DNA of 64,000 bases from Sporothrix humicola (taxonomy: Eukaryota > Ascomycota > Sordariomycetes > Ophiostomatales > Ophiostomataceae), in NCBI GenBank assembly GCA_021396245.1, contig WNYE01000076.1:124001-188000 (forward strand), read 5' to 3'. This document shows, in pieces, positions 1 through 10,497 of the stretch. The first letter of the stretch is position 1, and every line of letters starts with the position of its first letter. The notes beneath the pieces were generated by a model. It was not told the origin of the DNA. It did no database searches and saw nothing but the letters and a program-made list of their open reading frames with translations. Position numbers and translations under genes: made by a program.

Positions 1-1462
1 GAACCCGTCTCACAATTCCCAGGGTGCCTTTGATATCTTGGAACATCTCCGGCCCAAAGACGTGTCCGACGGTTTCCACGGCGTCAACCATAACGCCGTA
101 CGTGGTCAACAGGCGGCTGTCCAGTCCCTCATCGTCGACATCTTCAGTATCTTCCACGGCAGGCACGACCATCCCCTGTGACGCATTAAAAGCTGACCGC
201 ATGTAGTTGGGCTCCCGCTTGGGGTCGAGCTTCTTGAAAATCGCCGGCACCCACGAGGGTGTCTTTTCTGCATCCGGTAGGGAGTCGCCGTGGTCAATGT
301 ACCGGAATAGCCACAGGTCGCCAGTCTCGCGCATGGCCAGCCGCGTGGCGTCGTGGAAGACATGTGCGTCGTTTTTGTGGTTGTCTGGTTTGAGGAGGGC
401 TGGGGGTGCCTCGCCTCTCGACTGCCAGCGTGTCAGACCCAACAGTGCATAAACAGAATCGCGCGCGTCAGTGACGCCAAAGTTGCGAAACGACCGCAAA
501 AGGTCGGCCAAGCAGATGCCCTGGGGGTGGTCGTGGTCGAAAAAGCCCTGCTCGCGGTTGACATACGGCGAGAGATATGACGCGTTGAGCATGCCTTCTT
601 CTTCGTCGAGGTCGAACGGGAGCACGTGTTGCTTGTGCTGGATCCACACAGCGGCGTGAAAGAAGCGCTGCATGTCCATGGCGTAGGTGCTACCGGTGCT
701 TCTGCTGCCATCGTCACGACAGTAGAAGCGCCCTCGTGGAGCCAGGGCCGACTCTTGCACGACCCATCTTCTACCAAACCAGTGCAGCCGGAACAGCGCC
801 CGGATGGCCGCAAAGTCGATGTCGGGTGGCAGCGGTATCGTTGAGTATTGAAATATGTTAGTGCTGCCATATAGCACATGCCGCATCCGCGTGCCTTGGT
901 TTGTTTCTTCCCACAGCTGGTCGTGCAGTGTCTCAAGACCAGAAAATGCCCGCTGGGTAATGGCCTCACTCCCATCATCGCCGCTCCCCAGCCAGATCAG
1001 GGTCCCCGTCGACTTGGAGTACACCTCGCCCATGATCGCCACCTGCTGTCCGCGCTCCTCCAGGTCGTCCTGGTTGATGCAGATTGCGTCGATCCAGAGG
1101 CGTCTCACGGTTGCTGTCTTATTATCTGCAGCCATATCTGCATCGACATATCTCATGTACCGCAGGGCTTCATCGGCCGCTGCCGGCACTTTGATTTCCC
1201 TTCCATCGAGAACGATCAATCCCGTTCCACGCACGGCGCTCCACGAGTACGAGATGGCCTCGTACTGTGGCACTGGTGTTTCCAGCAGAGATATGTGTTC
1301 CACGGACGCCTCGATAGGGTTCTCCTTGTCTCCCCGTCCTGGCTTGACGACCAAGATCCGGATCTCTTTCTTGGCAACAGCCAGTGGTTTGTAGGCATAC
1401 TTGTACGATCGCGCGTCTGGTGGTACCGCCGTCATTGTTGTGGTCGCCGTCGCTGTCGTCAT
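1..1462 (-). CDS. HET-domain (heterokaryon incompatibility) protein, partial, 3' end beyond window
   Basis: A reading frame opens at the ATG at 1462 and runs uninterrupted to the left edge (about 487 residues), so the C terminus is missing. Near residue 65 it carries the classic HET block (QYEAISYSW), followed further on by LWIDAICINQDD and an EVY/WLG segment; these are the three conserved blocks of the HET domain. Downstream are RWVVQE and DARDSVYALLGL, also typical of fungal HET proteins. HET proteins trigger cell death on non-self hyphal fusion, but most paralogues have no assigned partner. An in-frame stop lies upstream of the ATG, supporting this start. No intron is needed. Family assignment is firm; the specific role is unknown. 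Confidence 0.9.
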   Translation of the reverse strand, partial: MTTATATTTMTAVPPDARSYKYAYKPLAVAKKEIRILVVKPGRGDKENPIEASVEHISLLETPVPQYEAISYSWSAVRGTGLIVLDGREIKVPAAADEALRYMRYVDADMAADNKTATVRRLWIDAICINQDDLEERGQQVAIMGEVYSKSTGTLIWLGSGDDGSEAITQRAFSGLETLHDQLWEETNQGTRMRHVLYGSTNIFQYSTIPLPPDIDFAAIRALFRLHWFGRRWVVQESALAPRGRFYCRDDGSRSTGSTYAMDMQRFFHAAVWIQHKQHVLPFDLDEEEGMLNASYLSPYVNREQGFFDHDHPQGICLADLLRSFRNFGVTDARDSVYALLGLTRWQSRGEAPPALLKPDNHKNDAHVFHDATRLAMRETGDLWLFRYIDHGDSLPDAEKTPSWVPAIFKKLDPKREPNYMRSAFNASQGMVVPAVEDTEDVDDEGLDSRLLTTYGVMVDAVETVGHVFGPEMFQDIKGTLGIVRRV

Positions 1463-2535
1463 TGTCGTTATGGCTAATGTGTTGTCTATTTTAACTTATT
1501 TTGTCTGCTTTCTTAACGTCTTTGTGATGGTCTTTCTGCTTTTCTTTCTAGGAAAACCCGTGAATATCGCACCAAAGTTGGCCATGTCTCCATGGTGATG
1601 AGACATACTAGGTGCAGTAAAGTTAAATAAAAAGAAGAATAACAGAAGGATTGTAAAGACTGAGCATCGTGTTACGCTTTGGTGTCTATGGCCTGCACTC
1701 GGGCATCAAAAAAGCCAAAACAATTGTGAACATGGAGGGAGCCAGTTGATTTGGAAGCGACCACATCGCCATATTTGCATCAGATTGGATCATTCTCAGC
1801 AGAGCCGCAAGTATTCCAGGCCTTGCGGACAACCCTGTAGACAGCCTCACCGATAGCACAATGTCACACCCTCGAAACCATACGCAAAAACACGCACATC
1901 GTGACATCCGTATCGCCGGTTAACAGCCTAATACGACTCTGTGGCGTTTTGTTCAAGGCACTGTGGCGTGACCGTTTGTGACGAGCCTTGCAATAGGTGC
2001 ACCTGTGGTCAAGACTATGCCCAATACGATATTCGATGATACCCTACCTATCACTTTCAAAAGTACGAGGGTCTAGACTGGAGAGCACCTGTCATTTCAG
2101 GGCGATTGTGCAGAAACAGTGCACGCGTTCGATGTATGCAAACGGACCGTCATGCCCCCAGGCCGTTTTCAACAGAGGCGACAGCTTCTCTCGTAGAATT
2201 CAATGACAAGATTGAGAAGGGGAGGACTGTATAATGAAACCCGGTCAGGGATTATGGAACGGACATTGATTTTTATTATTATTTAACGAACAATTCATTT
2301 TATTTATATTAAAGATAAATGTCCTGGGACATGCCACATTCCGCCAGAACGAGCATATGTTGGTTCACACTATGACGTACTCTCACTGTAATCCAACATT
2401 ATACCCAAACAACAATGCGCTAGTTAACACACGATTGAGGTTCCTTCCACAGCGCACTTCTTGTGGGTTTGGAAGGATTGAATTATTACGGAATAATCAA
2501 AACTTTCCCAATAAATATATGTAGGCCCACCATAA
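1463..2535. other. Intergenic, no gene seen
   Basis: About 1.07 kb between the HET gene start and the first secreted-protein gene. Only short unsupported frames occur. There is an AT-rich stretch near 2265-2310. I see no repeat or RNA gene. Confidence 0.6.
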
Positions 2536-3273
2536 CTATTTATGATACACCATCACCATGACGCCGTCTGGTTGCGCACCGCGCTGCTTGTAGTCGTTTG
2601 TTTTGTACGCCGGATTTGACATGTTGGGACGGACATTCATCTGGCCGCCGTGTGTGCCACACGATAGGATGGAATTCGCTACCGATTCAGGCGTCGACAG
2701 CCCATCAATGGGCCGTCCACCGTCAATGGTTGTGGCAATGTCGTCGAGCAGGACCATGTAGGACGTGTAGCGTTGCGGGAATAGGATGCGGGCCCGGATG
2801 GAGCCGACGGGTTCGAGAGACGGATAGAGGTCGACCATGTCGCAGCTCGGGAGGCTGTTGTTGGCCACTCTGTAGACCCAGATGGGGATGCGGTCGACGC
2901 TGTTTGTTTGTGCGGCTGTATCAGCGATGAGGACCGCGCTGCCAGAAGATCTCTGAACAATCTTGCCCGTGCTGGGCCCGCCTGACAGCTGGGCGCCGTA
3001 GATGGCGTTGCGCAGGTCGTGTGCCAAGAAGCCAATGTCTCTGGCAGATATATTCTGGTCAGGTGTTTGGTAGTAGTTGTCAAAACACTGTAGTTTTGGG
3101 AAGTACTGCTGGCATTGGCCGGGCAGGGGTCCGACGTCGATGTTGTCAATGTTGTTGCTGGTTCTCGTATCAAGACGGGCTGACGTAATGGCTGTGGCCA
3201 GGATGATGGGAATATTCGAAAGGAAGATTGCTGCGGCCAGGAGACCGAATCTTCGAACGTTATTGCGGGCCAT
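2536..3273 (-). CDS. Small secreted protein, member 1 of a local three-gene family
   Basis: 245 residues, single exon. The N terminus (MARNNVRR, then a hydrophobic run LLAAAIFLSNIPIILATA) is a convincing signal peptide. The mature part has four cysteines (GQCQQ, LQCFD, PSCDM, LSCGT) and a C-terminal signature of DIATTIDGG, CGTHGG and P-NMSNP-AY. The same layout recurs in the two neighbouring genes (246 and 217 aa): a first Cys pair, then a DIA-x-x-(I/L)DG segment, then CG-(T/N)-x-GG and a (S/N)xxY motif. I recognise no characterised domain. Likely extracellular, stabilised by two disulfides. The start is the first ATG and gives a clean signal peptide. Confidence 0.8.
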   Translation of the reverse strand: MARNNVRRFGLLAAAIFLSNIPIILATAITSARLDTRTSNNIDNIDVGPLPGQCQQYFPKLQCFDNYYQTPDQNISARDIGFLAHDLRNAIYGAQLSGGPSTGKIVQRSSGSAVLIADTAAQTNSVDRIPIWVYRVANNSLPSCDMVDLYPSLEPVGSIRARILFPQRYTSYMVLLDDIATTIDGGRPIDGLSTPESVANSILSCGTHGGQMNVRPNMSNPAYKTNDYKQRGAQPDGVMVMVYHK

Positions 3274-3837
3274 TGCTGGTTGGTCGATATGTGGCCCAGT
3301 GCAGATTTCTGTTGCTATGGCTAGTCATTGAGGCACATGTCAGTATATGTATACGATGTAGCTGTGTAGTTGATGTGTGTGCACCCCTTTTTTTTTGCTG
3401 TGTATCCATCTTTGTGGCGATCACCTGTGCTGCCGCCTCTAATACTTTCGAGCAATATGCCTGCGTCTGTTGGACTATGGCTATGTATGTGGACCAGGAA
3501 AATAGGCCTTCATTGTCAAATAAAAAGGTGAAATTAGATTAAATGTGTTGTCATTGTACTGTGGTTATCACGTGCCAAGATAAAGATATGTGTTATCAGA
3601 AAACAATGTGATTGAATGGAAATGTGATCGAGGCGCTGGCAACTCCTTCAATTTAGCCACTGTTATGTTTTTCTCGTCTTGTTGGCCGAGTACTGCAGCA
3701 TGCGTAGATTTACCGGTGCTTGTTGGTCTTTATTGTACATACCAACAGGTTGTTGGTATACCGGGTAAATGTCCAATCGTGCCATCTTTCCCATTTTCCC
3801 GCACCAATTCGAGATATTCTCCGCACCTTTCCAGCTC
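3274..3837. other. Intergenic, no gene seen
   Basis: Spacer of 564 bp between two secreted-protein genes on the same strand. It must hold the promoter of the 2536-3273 gene. No motif stood out. Confidence 0.5.
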
Positions 3838-4578
3838 TCATTTCTCATGCAGGTTAACAATCTTGATTGTCAGTCCATACGGTGTAAAGTTGCCGTTTTG
3901 GTAGAGGTCGCTGCTGTAGAGAGGATTCATGAGATTGGGGACGACGTCCCGGGCGCCGCCGGCTGTGCCGCAGTCGGTGATGAATGGGCCAGGCGCCAGA
4001 TCGAGGTTGAAGTGCTCAGGGACCCCTCCGTCCAGGGCGCGCGCAATGTCTTCAGCCAGAATCACAGTCGTTGACGTCGGGTCATCGCTAGAGATCAGAA
4101 GGTCTACCGTCCGGCTGTTGTCGTTGATGATGGTCCCGTTTTCGCCGCTTGTCATCGGCGTGGCAGAGAGTAGGTTGATGTAGTTGGGGCAGCCGGAGTA
4201 CGTTAGGTCGGTACTATTTGGATAGATGGCCAGGACGCCCTCGCCGAATGGGGCAGTGCTGTTTGCCTCCATGCGGATCAAGGCGGCCATAAACTCGACG
4301 ATGTCCGTGGATATATTTTGTGGCCCTTCCCAGCCGGTGACGGAGGTCGACTCGTTGAAGCAGCGGAGGCCACCATCAAGACCCGAGGAGCATGACGTGC
4401 TGCACTTGTCGCACCGCGCCCAGGGAACGACCGTTACATTTTCCAGAGAGGTGTACTCCCAGCGGGCGTGGTCCAAGTTGGCCTTGGTCTGGAACGACGG
4501 TGCTCTGGCGTGTAGAGCAGCAGCCACTGCCAGGATGGCTGCCATGAGGGCAAAGAGTGTGTGGACTGACGTGACCAT
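3838..4578 (-). CDS. Small secreted protein, member 2 of a local three-gene family
   Basis: I take the ATG at 4578 (246 residues) because it places a signal peptide at the N terminus (MVTSVHTLFALMAAILAVAAA); a longer frame from an ATG at 4638 adds 20 polar residues in front of it. The mature protein has an extra cysteine cluster (CDKCSTSC) and then GLRCFN, SGCPN and DCGTAGG. Shared family elements are EDIARALDGG, CGTAGG, P-NLMNP-LY and the end motif NFTPYGLTIKI, nearly the same as NFTPYGMIVRI in the 5365-6018 gene. Several NxS/T sites suggest N-glycosylation. Function unknown. Confidence 0.8.
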   Translation of the reverse strand: MVTSVHTLFALMAAILAVAAALHARAPSFQTKANLDHARWEYTSLENVTVVPWARCDKCSTSCSSGLDGGLRCFNESTSVTGWEGPQNISTDIVEFMAALIRMEANSTAPFGEGVLAIYPNSTDLTYSGCPNYINLLSATPMTSGENGTIINDNSRTVDLLISSDDPTSTTVILAEDIARALDGGVPEHFNLDLAPGPFITDCGTAGGARDVVPNLMNPLYSSDLYQNGNFTPYGLTIKIVNLHEK

Positions 4579-5364
4579 TGTGTCGGGGGTTGTTTTCGTC
4601 TGGAGTCGGTTTCTTGGAGTCGTGCTGCATATGTGCATTGTTCAACCAGGAATGAGCATGACCCAGCTCATTGTATTTGTACTCTGTGCTGCTCGAGAGA
4701 CGTATAGATTTGAGTTTCTGCCCATTTGACGCAGATAGACACAGGAGTATATGGCCATAACGGACTTTCGTCACCAACTGCACACACGGGATGCACCAAC
4801 ACAGTGAGGCCGTTTCCCCGATGTATGTTGTGGCTCCTTACACAATTTGCCTGTCGCCTAAGAAGAGACGAGGCGCAGAACTACCAACGGGATATTCTCG
4901 TGCTTGTTGGTGCTGGTCCGGTAAGTAAAATCGCAGCATGAGATCGTACCTGGATGGATCAGGGCGACGTGACACAGAGACGACCCTTTGTGGGGAACTT
5001 GGGGTGATCTGGGCCACGGAACGTCGGGTCTCTTTTGGTGAATGTGCAAATTGAGATATTGGTAGACCGGGTATTTACATCTAATATGGGTCATTTACCA
5101 ATAATGGCCACAATTGGGCCTTTAAGAGCAGCGATCTACTTTACCCGCGGAGCTCTCCCGTCGGGCTCCGCTCAAAATAGACCAAAGCGGATATCACCCA
5201 AGATATCACCCGGACGGTCCCATGTGGAGGAACATTGCCAACACGTTTCTGTCCAACGACATATCATCCAACGACAATCCTCCAACGCCACCATCACGAC
5301 CTAGGCATCCAACTTCAAGGCATACACTTGCCACATCCATTGAGAGCCATTGGCCTTGATCACG
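4579..5364. other. Divergent promoter region between two secreted-protein genes
   Basis: Spacer of 786 bp between the divergently oriented members 2 and 3 of the secreted family. It probably holds both promoters. I found no convincing shared motif by eye. Confidence 0.5.
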
Positions 5365-6018
5365 ATGAAGTTCTTGCAAACGATCCTCCTGTGTGTCGCG
5401 GCCTCTGTGGCCTCGGCCATCAGCATTCCCGTCGAAGCAACCCAGACCACCGAGCCAACCAAACTACCCCTCAAGATCCGCTACCTTGAGCCCTCCACCG
5501 ACAGCAACAGCCACTTCCTCGCCAAGCGCGACTGCATCTCAGGCTCGACATATGCCCGAGAATGCTTCACCAGCCTCGGCAAGATCTCCTACCAGAACAT
5601 CAATGCGGACGACCTGCGGGCGCTGGGCAACAGGCTGCGCAACCTGTCGCACAGCTGGCTGGTGCAGAACGAGGTGGTGACGGTCACGCTCGAGAAGACG
5701 GTCGTCAACGAGACGTGCGGCCAGCAGTTTCTGATGCAGCAAGGCTCCGTGAGCCTGTACCTGGTGCACCTGGACCCGACGATCCGCACCAACGTCATGG
5801 TCAAGGACATTGCAGCGACGCTGGACGGCGTCTACCAGGACGTGGAGACGAAGCAGCTGCAGCAGAACACTGGGCTGACGGAGTGCGGCAACGCGGGAGG
5901 CCAGCAGGGCGCGAATTTGGACCCGGGCGCCGGCTACTACCACTCGCCGGAGTACCTGGCCCTAAACTTTACGCCGTACGGGATGATCGTCCGGATCCTG
6001 TCTTCAACCTTGACCTAG
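5365..6018 (+). CDS. Small secreted protein, member 3 of a local three-gene family
   Basis: 217 residues from the ATG at 5365, which gives a clean signal peptide (MKFLQTILLCVAASVASA). Further upstream in frame only non-ATG codons are available. A dibasic LAKR lies just before the first mature cysteine (KRDCISG), a plausible Kex2 site that would remove a propeptide. Four cysteines follow the family pattern (RDCIS, RECFT, ETCGQ, TECGN). Family elements are KDIAATLDG, CGNAGG, a HSPEY motif and NFTPYGMIVRI. It lies on the opposite strand to its two paralogues. No enzymatic motif is visible; a secreted effector or cell-wall role is possible but is only inference. Confidence 0.8.
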   Translation: MKFLQTILLCVAASVASAISIPVEATQTTEPTKLPLKIRYLEPSTDSNSHFLAKRDCISGSTYARECFTSLGKISYQNINADDLRALGNRLRNLSHSWLVQNEVVTVTLEKTVVNETCGQQFLMQQGSVSLYLVHLDPTIRTNVMVKDIAATLDGVYQDVETKQLQQNTGLTECGNAGGQQGANLDPGAGYYHSPEYLALNFTPYGMIVRILSSTLT

Positions 6019-6253
6019 GGGGGTTACATTCTCACAGTCTTCAAAACAGCCATTAAATAGGAGCACAAGATAAAAAGCAATGTTTTTGGTATTTTGTGGA
6101 ATATGTAACATAAACTATGGACGGACATCACAAGTCGAATGAATTCCAATCTCAAATAAAAATCAAATCAAATCCAAACCAGGTTACCGAGAAGTGAGAA
6201 GTAAATTATGTGCTCATCAGGCACTGGGTGTTGGACACAGCCGAGCACTCCAC

Positions 6254-7990
6254 CTAGTACAGGTCCTTGTGGGCGGCCTTGATCAGGTCGGCACCCTTCT
6301 CGCCGATCATGTAGACCGAGTTCTGGATGCGGCAATCGGGGATCTCGGGGATGATGGAGGCGTCAATGACGCGCAGACCCGTCACGCCGTGGACACGGAG
6401 AGCGGGGTCGACGACGCCCTGCTCGATGTTCTGTGAGAGACGGTTGCTGGAGCAGGGGTGGAAGGCCGTCTGGCAGCGGTCGAGAACGGCGTGGCGCATG
6501 GCCTTGTCGTCGTCGAGGGGCATCTCCCAGGGGAACTCGGCGACCACCAGATCCTTGAAGCCGGCGCCCTTGGTCAGCATGTCGTACGAGAACCGAATGC
6601 CCTCGCGCATGGCGATAATGTCGAGCTCGCTCTCGAAAAAGTTGAGGTTGATGTTGGGCTGGTCGAGCGGGTTGGCGCTGTTGAGAGTGACGGCGCCGGG
6701 CTTGGAGACAGGGCGCACCAGATCGACGACCACGCTCGTGTAGTTGCCGACCTTGGGCGTCGGGTAGTGCCACTGGAAGGCGCTGCCAAAGACCGACACA
6801 AAGTCCAGCTCAAAGTGCGGCTGGCCCTGCGCGCAGAAGGGGTCCTTGTTGCCGTTAGCCTTTTTGGCAGCGACATACGTGGGGTCCTTTTCGAGGTACG
6901 CGTCGATGCGCGGGAAGCCGACCATCTCCAGGTTGCCCGAGCTCATGGGGCCCGTGTGGCTGGCGTTGTAGGCCGTGAACGACTGCTGCTGCAGCGGGCC
7001 CGGGTGCAGGATGTGGTCGTCCATGCCGAAGCCGTCCTTGACGCGGAGAACGAAGGGAACGGCCGGGTGGTCGTACAGGTTCTGGCCGACATTGGGCGAG
7101 TCCACAATCACGGGAATGTTGTGCTTGCCGAGCTCGGCCGCCGGGCCGATGCCGCTCAGCATCAGCAGCTTGGGGCTCTCAAAGACGCCCTGCGACAGGA
7201 TCACCTCGCGGTCGGCGTAGAACGACTGCTCCTTGCCGTTGGCGTCAATGACCGTCACGCCGCTGACCTTCTTGGTCTTGGGGTCGATGATCAGCTTCTT
7301 CGAGTTGGTCTTGGCCAGGATCGTAATATTGGGCTTGTTGCGCACAAAGACCACGCTGTTGGACCGCACGCCCTTGTAGATCGAGTCCACACAGTGCGTC
7401 AGGCCCACCATGTCGCCGTCGTAGATGTTCTCGCGGATCGGCTGGCCCATGGACTTCCAGGCGTCGGTGATGGCCTGGCGGAAACCCTCCATCTCGGGCA
7501 GGAGCTCGGCGTGCGAGATGGGCAGCGGGCCGCCGTTGCCAATCTTGGCCAGATCCGGCGTGTACAGCTTCTCGTCGTCGTGGTACGAGGCCGACTTGCG
7601 CAGGTAGGGCAGCAGGTTGTCCCAGGTCCACTCCTTGCCGCCAAACTTCTCCCACAGGTCAAACGTTCCCTTGCTGCCCGGGATCCACGTAAAGTAGTTG
7701 AGCGACGACGAGCCGCCCAGCCCCTTGCCGCGCGTGTTGGGCTTCTCGATGCGCTCGTAGTCGTCGCGCTTGACCATGGTCGTCTTGTACGCCCAGTCGT
7801 ACTGGCTGCCGCGCAGGTCCATGGCCTTGGCCGGCGTCATGATGTCGGCCACCTTTTCGGGCTCGCCCTCGCCGGCCTCGACAATGAGGATCTTGACCTT
7901 GGGGTTCTCGGCCAGGCGACCCGCAACAACGTTGCCGGCGGTGCCGCCACCGACGATGACGAAATCAAAGTGCTGTCCGTTGGAGGCCAT
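6254..7990 (-). CDS. GMC-family FAD oxidoreductase
   Basis: About 578 residues from the ATG that opens MASNGQHF. A longer in-frame extension of 55 residues lacks homology-like features and is probably 5' UTR. The N-terminal FAD motif is FVIVGGGTAGNVVAGRL. The GMC signature 1 region reads GKGLGGSSSLN. Signature 2 appears around SQGVFESPKLLMLSGIGP. Near the C terminus TAFHPCSS supplies the expected catalytic His, and CRIQNSVYMIGEKGAD supplies the second active-site position as Asn. This family oxidises alcohols, sugars or choline, using FAD and usually O2. No signal peptide is present, so it is probably intracellular. Substrate cannot be told from the sequence. Confidence 0.92.
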   Translation of the reverse strand: MASNGQHFDFVIVGGGTAGNVVAGRLAENPKVKILIVEAGEGEPEKVADIMTPAKAMDLRGSQYDWAYKTTMVKRDDYERIEKPNTRGKGLGGSSSLNYFTWIPGSKGTFDLWEKFGGKEWTWDNLLPYLRKSASYHDDEKLYTPDLAKIGNGGPLPISHAELLPEMEGFRQAITDAWKSMGQPIRENIYDGDMVGLTHCVDSIYKGVRSNSVVFVRNKPNITILAKTNSKKLIIDPKTKKVSGVTVIDANGKEQSFYADREVILSQGVFESPKLLMLSGIGPAAELGKHNIPVIVDSPNVGQNLYDHPAVPFVLRVKDGFGMDDHILHPGPLQQQSFTAYNASHTGPMSSGNLEMVGFPRIDAYLEKDPTYVAAKKANGNKDPFCAQGQPHFELDFVSVFGSAFQWHYPTPKVGNYTSVVVDLVRPVSKPGAVTLNSANPLDQPNINLNFFESELDIIAMREGIRFSYDMLTKGAGFKDLVVAEFPWEMPLDDDKAMRHAVLDRCQTAFHPCSSNRLSQNIEQGVVDPALRVHGVTGLRVIDASIIPEIPDCRIQNSVYMIGEKGADLIKAAHKDLY

Positions 7991-10497
7991 GATGGTGGTG
8001 GTGGGTGAAGTAACTTGAAAAGTAAAGGTACTTGGGTGAAAGTGTTTGTGTTTGAGTGATGGTGAGATGAGTTGAGGTGTTGTGATGTCTGATGAGGACC
8101 GAAAAAAATCATGATGACAATGAGAGGGAAGACGTCTGTTAAATAGACTTTTCAACAGGTGGACGCCTCACTGGACTTCACGGGAATGGAGACGATACGA
8201 AGAGGATCGACCAAGAGTCTCTTTGAATCCCTACATTGCCTCTTCGCCATATTTAAAAGGACGGGGTGGATATCAGGAGAATTGTTCCTGTTTCTGTTTG
8301 TCTCTTTTCCAGTTCCAAGTCTCATTCTGATCGAGATTAGTCGCCCTCCGGCCAGCCCGGTCCTCAGCAAAGGGATAAACCAGCTGCCAGACCAGACGTT
8401 GCAGTGTTTCGGCCTACGTGTCCGACCCTCCCCCGACGACGGTTTGACAGGCGATTAGCTCGATAGCTGCCGGATACGTCTGACAGGGGCAAGCTGTTAA
8501 CTCTGATGGGTTACTGCGTGAGACTTGTAAGTGAAGCTACAGTTAGTGCTTGTTATTGTAGATTTAGTGGTACCAGACCGTTGGAAAACAGTGGACCCTG
8601 GCGCTGAGTTCAACACCAGTGGTTTACTCTAAAGCTTTTTAAAGCTATTCGTGAGACTGTTAGTGCACTTTCCGAACTCCGAGAATGGCTCCACTTATTT
8701 TCTGCAGCGTATTTTCTCGTATGCGCTGCATCCACCGTAACTGCCACTGAATTTGACCGCCACAGGCTCAACTCCGAGAAAATTCCGCCAAGTATTTGCG
8801 CTGCCAGACGTAAGCCACAGCAGCCACCGGCATGTAAGTGCGCTCCCAGACAAGGCTCCAACTTCCTATTTGGGCATCGCCAGTTCGATGCGTCGCCAAA
8901 AGTCCAGAAACTCCACGAATCCCCCAATGACATTCCATCTTTCTGCATCTGCATACCCGAAGCACGATGCTCAATCGCAACGATAATTTGGCCAAATATG
9001 CGCCTGGATAAGTCGGAAGCAGAGATCGACTGAAGATGTCGCTTTATGTTAGTTTTTACGACCTGTTTTGATTAAATTAAATCTCGTTTTTCAACTAACT
9101 TCCTCTCACTTCTCCTTTCTCACGGCATCGCCACATACTAGAACTGTCGAGCTTCCTGTTGCTGAGTCGTCATCGCCGACAATTCGGCAACTTTTGGCAT
9201 CTCACAGGCAGCTTTTATTATCCCTCTAGATCATCTCGGCGAGAGCTATCAAGTCTAGACTCGTTGTCTCCCCTCTTTCAGCTAAGCCAGGCATGACGTT
9301 AAGTCGTTGCAGTGTGAGCCGCCACCGTTGCATTGGGTCTCATTGGGTCTCATTGGTGACAGGAGCTGTCAGTGGATCTTAGTAGATATCAACTGCTGCC
9401 GTAGTATTGGACCCTGAGCACAAAGAATGCGAGAGGATCACAACAAAACTACCAGATATGCCAAAATAAGAAAACTAAGAAAAGCCACAACAAGCAAGAG
9501 CCATGCTGCTGACCGGAGATGAGACCAAATATTGCAATGATTACCAGTGGTCATCCCTATCCTCGCTTCCCAGGCCACTCGCGGTCATCGCTGTGGTCAA
9601 GTGGCATGACCTTACAGATTTTGTCAAAGGATCCTGGGGATGATCAACATGGCGAATCTCGATCGAGTTTCGGCGAGTTGTGATAAGCTGGAGTAGAAGA
9701 TGTTGTTTTCTTTAATATCTTTATTGACTTGGGCTCTGATCTCGATGTGGGTAAGTAGACATTTGCTACGGGGCACAAGCCCGATGTTTTAGCTGTTCGT
9801 GATTGTATACTGGGTCTAACTTGGATGCACCAATGATTCATCTATTGTCCATCCTGTGAAATCAAGAGGCTCCATGTCATTCCTTGGGGTTTTGTAGTCC
9901 GATCATCAGGTATTTTAAGACTTTGCCCATCTTTTCTAGGTTTGTATAATTTATCTAGCGTGTTTAATCTTTTTTTTTTAGAGGACACGAGGAAAAAAAA
10001 AAAAAAAAAAACGACGAAACAAAATGCGATGAATAGTAAAAGATGCAAAGAAATTTAAATAGCAAAATCGGCAATGGACATTGAGAAAATACACAGAGTG
10101 CCGCTTTTTACTACATATTAAGTCATAACAAAACTGGAAATAGATGGTGGTCCATTGGCCCAATTAACAGATGCTACCACTGTACCATCTCACCGGAGAA
10201 GGCGGCAACTTTCTTACCAGGCCACAACTCCACTAGCATCAGACGGAGGGTTTTCTGGCAAGACAGCGCAGTTGAATCATAGAACCTACCCACTGATAAC
10301 AGAGAATGTCTTTCACTGTAGACGCCCAAAGTCTGACTTCCTCACACTGCGTCTACCGTTGACCTCCATTTTATATAAGTCCGAGAAATCCCCATGCCCT
10401 TTCCTCTCTCTTCGACTTCATCAATCCCAACGACCACTGCCCAATTCAGACCTACCACACGTTCCACTTATTCATTTCACACCATTTCACCACCACC
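7991..10497. other. 2.5-kb intergenic region, promoters at both ends
   Basis: No supported gene. It is the divergent promoter region of the GMC oxidoreductase and the catalase. A 10-bp unit (CATTGGGTCT) is tandemly repeated about 2.5 times at 9331-9356. A poly-A run of about 18 lies near 9992-10010. A TATA element sits before the catalase. Confidence 0.55.
10372..10378 (+). promoter_or_regulatory. TATA box of the catalase gene
   Basis: TATATAA lies 120 bp upstream of the catalase ATG at 10498, in a pyrimidine-rich leader. This fits a typical fungal core promoter. Confidence 0.55.

Noticed and set aside
6458..8008. Long open frame antisense to the GMC oxidoreductase (516 codons)
   Set aside because: Composition is Val/Arg/Asp/His-rich as expected for the reverse strand of a GC-rich gene, and no domain is visible. 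The sense gene has clear motifs.
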